A stretch of 33,953 bases of DNA from IMG/VR virus record IMGVR_UViG_3300031654_000145, positions 1 through 33,953 of that record; one strand, 5' to 3'. Below the pieces are notes generated by a model. The model made no database searches, had not been told where the DNA came from, and saw only the letters and a list, made by a program, of their open reading frames with translations. Position numbers and translations under genes: made by a program. Source of the DNA: a virus. Of this stretch, positions 1 through 4,534 are shown piece by piece (within the stretch, counting starts at the first letter, position 1; each line of letters begins with the position of its first letter).

Positions 1-756
1 CCCTGGATAGGCCATTACCAGCAAGCCTATGTCTATTTTCAGATATGCAGCGTCCGGTATGACTGCATGGACGAAGAGAGTCCAGAGCCCAAGTATCAAT
101 GCGAAGTAGTCCCCCGGGGGGTATTCCCCGATATGCCCAGCGTAATTGACGAGCGATATCTGGTCGATTTGGGCGTGTGGTATCCGGTGCCGACAGAAGA
201 GGAAATCAAGGCTGAGTATACAAAGGGCACAAGAGGGATGGCAAATCAATTTCTCGACAGGCTAAATATAGAACAGGCCGAGCAGCCATACAGCTTCGAG
301 ATTGAAATGACGGCACTGTTCGACTCCTGGCCGGTTAAGTGGCGTGAGGTCACGCGGGGTGATTGGTATGACCACTTTCCCCAAGACATCGAGGCCGATA
401 ACCATATCCGGAAGCCGAGGATTTGCCAGGATTGCAGAGACTGGTTCGATGCCCTCGATTCGCGGTTCATGTGCCACTTCCCAAAAGAGAATTGTATGAG
501 GGATAAATGCTTCGAGTGCGCTCCGGAGATGTATATGACCCTCGACATGGATAAATTTCTCTGCCTAAAGAAGAAGGAAAAGACTTTGAGTTACGACGAA
601 ATGCTGGCGGTCGCCAGGCGGAAACTCAGGCAGGACGAAATCGAGGCAGTAAAAGAAGACGACAGAGCGCACAGTGAGCGCTTCGATAAGTTATATAGGC
701 AAAGTCCTAAAAATCTTAAAAAGAAAGGAGAACAAAAAGATGGGAGTAAGAGCTAG
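1..756 (+). CDS. Cys-rich hypothetical protein, 5' end outside window
   Basis: The frame is open from base 1 through the ATG at 67 to a TAG at 754-756, giving at least 251 residues. No Shine-Dalgarno precedes the ATG at 67, and the 22 codons before it look like ordinary protein, so the true start is probably upstream of the window; 67 is the fallback start. The protein is acidic and rich in Trp and Tyr. A central cysteine cluster (CQDC, then C, C, CFEC) about 140-175 residues into the visible part looks like a metal-binding knuckle. The C-terminus is Lys-rich and charged. It overlaps the next gene by 17 bases. I do not recognise the family; position suggests an accessory phage protein. Confidence 0.7.
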   Translation, partial: PWIGHYQQAYVYFQICSVRYDCMDEESPEPKYQCEVVPRGVFPDMPSVIDERYLVDLGVWYPVPTEEEIKAEYTKGTRGMANQFLDRLNIEQAEQPYSFEIEMTALFDSWPVKWREVTRGDWYDHFPQDIEADNHIRKPRICQDCRDWFDALDSRFMCHFPKENCMRDKCFECAPEMYMTLDMDKFLCLKKKEKTLSYDEMLAVARRKLRQDEIEAVKEDDRAHSERFDKLYRQSPKNLKKKGEQKDGSKS

Positions 757-997
757 AAAAGGCTGGTATCTCTATCACAGCATCACTTGTGAGGCGGTCG
801 ACCCCCAGTATTTGGGCATCACCGAAGAGCAGATAAAAGAATACCTGAAAGAAAACCCGATGCCGGAGGACCCGGGGTATAGTATCGAAGAAATGATAGG
901 CGATATCACCAACAGCACCGGGGCGCTGACCTTGCCAGATGAAACCAAGGAAGAAACGGCCGATTTTGTGGCCACCCTAATTGACGAATTGTTCTAG
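740..997 (+). CDS. small acidic hypothetical protein
   Basis: This is an 85-residue protein. The ATG at 740 is chosen over an upstream in-frame codon because AAAGGAG lies at 724-730, at ideal spacing. The sequence is acidic with predicted helices, one cysteine and no membrane segment or recognisable motif. It sits between the Cys-rich protein, which it overlaps, and the radical SAM gene 12 bases downstream, so the three are probably cotranscribed. Function unknown. Confidence 0.7.
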   Translation: MGVRARKGWYLYHSITCEAVDPQYLGITEEQIKEYLKENPMPEDPGYSIEEMIGDITNSTGALTLPDETKEETADFVATLIDELF

Positions 998-1009
998 CTA
1001 GGAGAGGAA

Positions 1010-1750
1010 ATGTTAAGAGTAATATATCAACCAAAAGGCAGAGCTGCGGAATACAAAGAGTGGGCGGTAAACCTATATAGAGGATGTGGGCATTGCTGTC
1101 GCTATTGTTACGCCCCGAGCATACTTAGGATTCCGACGCTGGAGTTCAACGATCCCAAGCCGAGAAAGGACATAATCGAAAAGCTCACAAAGGACTGCAA
1201 GGAACTCCGGTCCCGGATGGAGTCACTGCTAGTCCTGGTGTGTTTCACTTGCGACCCTTACCAGCCGATAAACGACCATCACCAGATAACACGCAAGGCA
1301 ATCCAGATCCTACAGGCCCACGGGCAAAGAGTGGCTATACTAACCAAAGGCGGCCACCGGTCGCAAGCCGATATCCCCTTGCTCAGACCAGGACTCGATG
1401 AATATGCCACGACGCTAACTTGCATTGACGCAGAGCTATCAAGGAAGTGGGAACCGTTCGCAGCTCTACCTATGGAAAGAATTGGAGCCCTCGCAGAAGC
1501 CCACGACAGAGGTGTATACACTTGGGTATCGATGGAGCCAGTGCTATATCCCGACCAAAGCCTTGAGCTAATCCGGGTGTCATCCCCCTTTGTGGACGAA
1601 TACAAGCTCGGCATACTGAACTATCACCCACACGCCAAGACAATCAACTGGCGGGAATACGGCCTAAAGGCCGCAGAGCTAGTCAATAACCTGGGCAAGA
1701 AAATCTATATCAAGGAAGACCTCAGAAGATACTTGAGAGGGGTGGTATAA
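1010..1750 (+). CDS. radical SAM protein, spore photoproduct lyase-like (SplB/Rv2578c type)
   Basis: This 246-residue protein has a CxxxCxxC cluster (Cys26, Cys30, Cys33, in the context GCGHCCRYCYAP), the signature that binds a 4Fe-4S cluster and cleaves S-adenosylmethionine. The aromatic residue before the last Cys and the following YAP match the SPL-like group. A TIM-barrel-like body follows, including FTCDPYQP near residue 82, a segment with TKGG, and WVSMEPV near residue 170. The start is supported by AGGAGAGG just upstream. Family knowledge: SPL proper repairs spore photoproduct in DNA, while related phage and bacterial members have unknown substrates. The sequence does not identify the substrate; a DNA or nucleotide modification or repair role is inference. 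Confidence 0.88.
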   Translation: MLRVIYQPKGRAAEYKEWAVNLYRGCGHCCRYCYAPSILRIPTLEFNDPKPRKDIIEKLTKDCKELRSRMESLLVLVCFTCDPYQPINDHHQITRKAIQILQAHGQRVAILTKGGHRSQADIPLLRPGLDEYATTLTCIDAELSRKWEPFAALPMERIGALAEAHDRGVYTWVSMEPVLYPDQSLELIRVSSPFVDEYKLGILNYHPHAKTINWREYGLKAAELVNNLGKKIYIKEDLRRYLRGVV

Positions 1751-1797
1751 GGTGACTTTCGTAAACCAAAGTGACCCCAGGGAAAGGAGAGGAGAAA

Positions 1798-2445
1798 ATG
1801 TCCAGCTGTAAAAACCAAGTCCTTGCCGATGCCGGCATCAAAGGTGGGTCGGCTCCGAAGCATAAATGGACTGAGGAAGAACGGAATATCGTCCGCAGGG
1901 ACTATACCCACACCCTACAGTCGGCGATCGAGATTGGCCAAAGGCTAGGAGTTACCGCATTTGCCGTCAAAGGCCAAGTCTCGATGATGGGCTTAGGGAA
2001 CCACAATAACCGGCATCCCTGGACACCGGCCGAAGAGGTAAAGCTGGAGCAACTTCTTGGTCGCTGGGGACCGCGGACGGTGGCCAAAAAGATGCACCGC
2101 TCGTTGAACTCGGTGGTGGTCAAAGCGACAAGGCTGCACATCAGCCGGCGGGACCGGGACGGCTGGTTCACCAAGAGGGATGTGTGCGAAATACTCGGCG
2201 TGGACCACAAGTGGGTTCAGACGAGAATTGATACCGGAGCCATCAAGGCTTACTATCACCACGGTGCCAGGCCGTCACAGCTTGGTATGCGGGCCTGGCA
2301 TATTGAGGAAGCCGACTTGAAAGAATTTATCCGCCGGTATCCACAGGAGCTAATCGCCCGCAACCTTGACATGATTATGATAGTAGATATCCTGGCCGGG
2401 GTTATCAATGGCCAAAAATTAGGAGCAATAAACGAGGAGGTATGA
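1798..2445 (+). CDS. Myb/SANT-like multi-HTH DNA-binding protein
   Basis: This is a 215-residue protein. The ATG at 1798 has GGAGAGGAG immediately upstream; an in-frame GTG at 1771 lies inside the same purine-rich stretch and is rejected. Two tryptophan-anchored Myb/SANT-like repeats are visible: KHKWTEEERNIV (about 20-60) and HPWTPAEEVKLEQLL (about 67-110). A third helix-turn-helix block follows (about 118-170, WFTKRDVCEILGVDHKWVQ), resembling MerR/excisionase-type domains. This architecture binds DNA, so a transcription regulator or an organiser of phage DNA is plausible. It lies in the accessory operon upstream of the packaging genes; the target sites are unknown. Confidence 0.78.
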   Translation: MSSCKNQVLADAGIKGGSAPKHKWTEEERNIVRRDYTHTLQSAIEIGQRLGVTAFAVKGQVSMMGLGNHNNRHPWTPAEEVKLEQLLGRWGPRTVAKKMHRSLNSVVVKATRLHISRRDRDGWFTKRDVCEILGVDHKWVQTRIDTGAIKAYYHHGARPSQLGMRAWHIEEADLKEFIRRYPQELIARNLDMIMIVDILAGVINGQKLGAINEEV

Positions 2446-2449
2446 CCCG

Positions 2450-2629
2450 ATGGAGATTAAAAAGAAGACAATATGCCTTTGCGGGGCAGAGATGGAGTTC
2501 CTATTCGACAACAAAGTTAGAGAGCTTTATGGATGCCCCTCGCCCGATTGCGACAGGGTATTAGTGAGGCAAACCAATGGAACTCAAGGAACATTCTACC
2601 GGAAGGAGGCGATGTGGAAGGTAAAATAA
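2450..2629 (+). CDS. zinc-ribbon microprotein (59 aa)
   Basis: ATG GAG ATT AAA at 2450 reads 59 codons to TAA at 2627-2629. ACGAGGAGG at 2432-2440 serves as a Shine-Dalgarno, and the gene begins five bases after the previous stop. Four cysteines in two knuckles (CLC and CPSPDC, about 20 residues apart) suggest a small treble-clef or zinc-ribbon fold. It overlaps the next gene by 16 bases. Small zinc ribbons in phage operons often act as nucleic-acid or protein adaptors; that role is inference here. Confidence 0.7.
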   Translation: MEIKKKTICLCGAEMEFLFDNKVRELYGCPSPDCDRVLVRQTNGTQGTFYRKEAMWKVK

Positions 2630-2778
2630 CATCCAAGCAGCTATTCGGGAAAGAGACGGCAAGGCTCATGGACGAGCTGGAACAGACGCAGGCAGGGGAA
2701 ACACAAATTGTCTTGATATTCCAGTCTCGGTGGGATAAAATACTGGAGAAGATACTGCGAAGAGTATTTAGGCTTTAA
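2614..2778 (+). CDS. small helical hypothetical protein (54 aa)
   Basis: A GTG start at 2614 is preferred because GGAAGGAGG lies at 2601-2609; the longer frame from 2533 has no ribosome binding site and runs back through the zinc-ribbon gene. The 54-residue product is charged and mostly helical, with a basic Leu/Arg-rich tail. Nothing in it identifies a family. It overlaps the previous gene, implying translational coupling. Confidence 0.55.
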   Translation: MEGKITSKQLFGKETARLMDELEQTQAGETQIVLIFQSRWDKILEKILRRVFRL

Positions 2779-2794
2779 GAAGGGGGTGACAAAG

Positions 2795-3052
2795 ATGGCT
2801 AAAGAAGCAATAGAGGAGATAGCGGGAATAATTAAGTCTGATGCGGCAGGTTCTGTCCACTTAATGGAGAACGACAGGAAGAGAATTGCCAAGCTGATAA
2901 CAGAGGCTGGCTACCACAAACTACCGATCCTGGAATGTTTGCGCTGCGGGCATACCTGGCGCCCCAGGACTGACAAGCTCCCGGCAGTATGTCCTAATCC
3001 CAAGTGCAAGTCACCGTATTGGAACAAGCCGAGGAAAGGAGCCGCTAAGTGA
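2795..3052 (+). CDS. zinc-ribbon protein (85 aa)
   Basis: The ATG at 2795 follows AAGAAGGGGG; a GTG at 2786 is in frame but lies inside the ribosome binding site. The first ~45 residues form a charged helical region. The C-terminus carries a clear zinc ribbon: CLRCGHTW, then CPNPKCKSPYW about 20 residues later, the style found in many phage and bacterial nucleic-acid-binding microproteins. The stop overlaps the following GTG start (GTGA), so the two are coupled. Specific function unknown. Confidence 0.72.
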   Translation: MAKEAIEEIAGIIKSDAAGSVHLMENDRKRIAKLITEAGYHKLPILECLRCGHTWRPRTDKLPAVCPNPKCKSPYWNKPRKGAAK

Positions 3053-3279
3053 GAGCCTATTTTACCTATGAGCAATTCAAAACGCTGGCGGCATTGGTGA
3101 AAGCCTTTGATGCCGTGTATCCGCAGTCTTCTTATGTTTGTATTAAACGGCGCAATGGAGAGTGGGGCACATTAGGATGGGGCAGACATGAAGGGATAAA
3201 TTATGACATGATTAAACTTGAACTCTCGAGCGAGGAAATTAAAGACGACAGAGCCCCAGGCTTGACAAAAAAGGAATAG
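3049..3279 (+). CDS. hypothetical protein (76 aa)
   Basis: The GTG start at 3049 has GGAAAGGAG upstream and overlaps the previous stop by four bases. The product is mixed alpha/beta, rich in Tyr and Trp, with an acidic lysine-terminated tail and no recognisable motif. It is the last gene before the regulatory gap ahead of the packaging module, and its 3' end overlaps the -35 element of the proposed late promoter. Confidence 0.6.
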   Translation: MRAYFTYEQFKTLAALVKAFDAVYPQSSYVCIKRRNGEWGTLGWGRHEGINYDMIKLELSSEEIKDDRAPGLTKKE

Positions 3280-3291
3280 TGTGTATATGCT
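3262..3291 (+). promoter_or_regulatory. sigma70-type promoter for the packaging/late operon
   Basis: A perfect TTGACA (3262-3267) is followed after 18 bases by TATGCT (3286-3291), four of six matches to TATAAT. Predicted transcription start is near 3298. It is the only good promoter I see before the terminase genes. The -35 overlaps the end of the preceding gene. Confidence 0.55.
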
Positions 3292-3297
3292 ATAAAG

Positions 3298-3311
3298 AGC
3301 AGACATAAAGC
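3298..3311 (+). repeat. 14-bp direct repeat, copy 1
   Basis: AGCAGACATAAAGC occurs identically here and at 29695-29708. Both copies lie in intergenic control regions on the same strand, this one at the predicted start of the late transcript. Possible operator, antitermination or protein-binding site. Confidence 0.6.
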
Positions 3312-3334
3312 GATAGTCCGCTGACCGAAAAGGA

Positions 3335-3378
3335 GGCGAACTTTAGCGGGAGAAATCCTGCGGGTTCGTCTCTTTTTT
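3335..3378 (+). terminator. intrinsic terminator/attenuator in the late-operon leader
   Basis: The outer stem GGCGAAC (3335-3341) pairs with GTTCGTC (3364-3370). The inner stem GCGGGA (3346-3351) pairs with TCCTGC (3356-3361) and closes a GAAA tetraloop. A run of six T (3373-3378) follows. Located between promoter and first late gene, it would terminate transcription unless read through. Confidence 0.7.
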
Positions 3379-3395
3379 ATTGCGGGATTTCAGAC

Positions 3396-3443
3396 AGACA
3401 TATAGACGCATAGACATATAGATACATGGACACATAGGCGGAT
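3396..3443 (+). repeat. degenerate 8-bp tandem (iteron-like) array upstream of the small terminase gene
   Basis: Six consecutive 8-bp units are visible: AGACATAT, AGACGCAT, AGACATAT, AGATACAT, GGACACAT, AGGCGGAT. The array ends five bases before the ATG at 3449. The last unit contains AGGCGG, which may double as the Shine-Dalgarno. Such repeats next to a small terminase gene are candidates for the packaging recognition (pac/cos) site. Confidence 0.6.
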
Positions 3444-3448
3444 ATATA

Positions 3449-4534
3449 ATGGCGGAAACCCAAAAGAAGCAGCATGTAGAGTTCAATAGGAAGATAAGAC
3501 TCCGCAAGGAGCTGATGGAGAAGGCCGGCAAGCTGACCGGCGCCTTCTATATACCCTTCATCGGCGAGGGCGATATAGCGGTCGCCTTATATAGTAATAA
3601 TAGTATATATGGCGCCGACATCGACCCAGCCATGGTCGAGACAGCCAGATCCCGGTTGCCAAACGCCAATATAATAACCGCCGACTGCGACCAGTTTCCG
3701 TTCTATATAGAGGATATAGAAAAGAAAGCCACATACTCACTCGCCGACTTCGACTCCTATTCCTACCCATATGATTCCTTTCGTAGCTTCTTCAAGGGGG
3801 CTAAATTAAGCCCTCAGTGCGTCTTAATCTTCACAGATGGACAGAGACAGGCTATTATACGCACCGGCCACTATAGAACGCCCGATGGAGAGAAGCATCA
3901 CCTTAAAACAGTAACCGAAAAGAGAGAGGTTTATAACTTCTATTATAATAGAATAATACTACCCTGGTTTAATGAATATATAAAGCCATATGAGGTAGTT
4001 TACATAACGAAATACCTCCGTAGTATGAATCAGCTATGCTGGGGTGCTGTAATAGCTCTCCCTTCAATAGAGAGCCATATAGAGAAGGAGAACGAAAACG
4101 GGGGGATCAAACCATACAAATTCGACGCTATAAAAAAGGCCAAGTATCTTGAGCATATAGGGAATGGGCAGACTCGGGGGTATGCTGCGACTCTCACCGG
4201 CATCCATCGGCAGACCGTGGCAGCTCACATGAAAGCGGATAAGGAGTTTGCCAGAGCGGTATCTGAAGCTGAAAGTGATGCTATAGGGAAAATGGAGAAC
4301 GCGCTCTTTGAGGCGGGGACTAGCGGGAATGTTACTGCGCAACAAGTATACCTATATAACCGGAACCCCAGGAGATGGGCGGACCGGAGAAATATCCGCA
4401 TTGCCGGCGAAGGCGGCGGACCTGTAGAGGTAGAGATAGATGCCAAAGGAAAACTCATTAGCCTACTCAATCGCATTGCTGCCAGAGCGGGAGAGGCAGA
4501 AGGCAGTAGAGAGCCTAACCCAACAGGAAGCTGA
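3449..4534 (+). CDS. SAM-dependent methyltransferase / small terminase fusion
   Basis: This is a 361-residue protein. Residues ~28-200 look like a class I methyltransferase: a glycine loop (YIPFIGEGDIA), an acidic strand end (YGADIDPAMV) and ADCDQFPF. A DFDSYSYPYDSF segment at ~100-110 recalls the Trm1-like DxDxxxxP region. Residues ~218-330 look like a small terminase (TerS) DNA-binding module: an HTH with GYAATLTGIHRQTVAAHM, then helices ending YLYNRNPRRWADR, as in TerS proteins with a homeodomain-like HTH. Position directly before the large terminase supports the TerS call. TerS recognises packaging sites; the methyltransferase substrate is unknown. The ribosome binding site is weak (AGGCGG) and the gene overlaps the large terminase by 95 bases. 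No internal stop separates the halves. Confidence 0.75.
   Translation: MAETQKKQHVEFNRKIRLRKELMEKAGKLTGAFYIPFIGEGDIAVALYSNNSIYGADIDPAMVETARSRLPNANIITADCDQFPFYIEDIEKKATYSLADFDSYSYPYDSFRSFFKGAKLSPQCVLIFTDGQRQAIIRTGHYRTPDGEKHHLKTVTEKREVYNFYYNRIILPWFNEYIKPYEVVYITKYLRSMNQLCWGAVIALPSIESHIEKENENGGIKPYKFDAIKKAKYLEHIGNGQTRGYAATLTGIHRQTVAAHMKADKEFARAVSEAESDAIGKMENALFEAGTSGNVTAQQVYLYNRNPRRWADRRNIRIAGEGGGPVEVEIDAKGKLISLLNRIAARAGEAEGSREPNPTGS

Noticed and set aside
1010-1750. DUF5131 (Gp37/Gp68-type phage protein) for the radical SAM gene
   Set aside because: The YRGCGHCCRYCYAP signature and length fit SPL-like proteins better, although the families are related and only a profile search would settle it.
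2533-2613. longer start for the 54-aa protein
   Set aside because: No ribosome binding site, and the extra 27 codons only read the zinc-ribbon gene in another frame.
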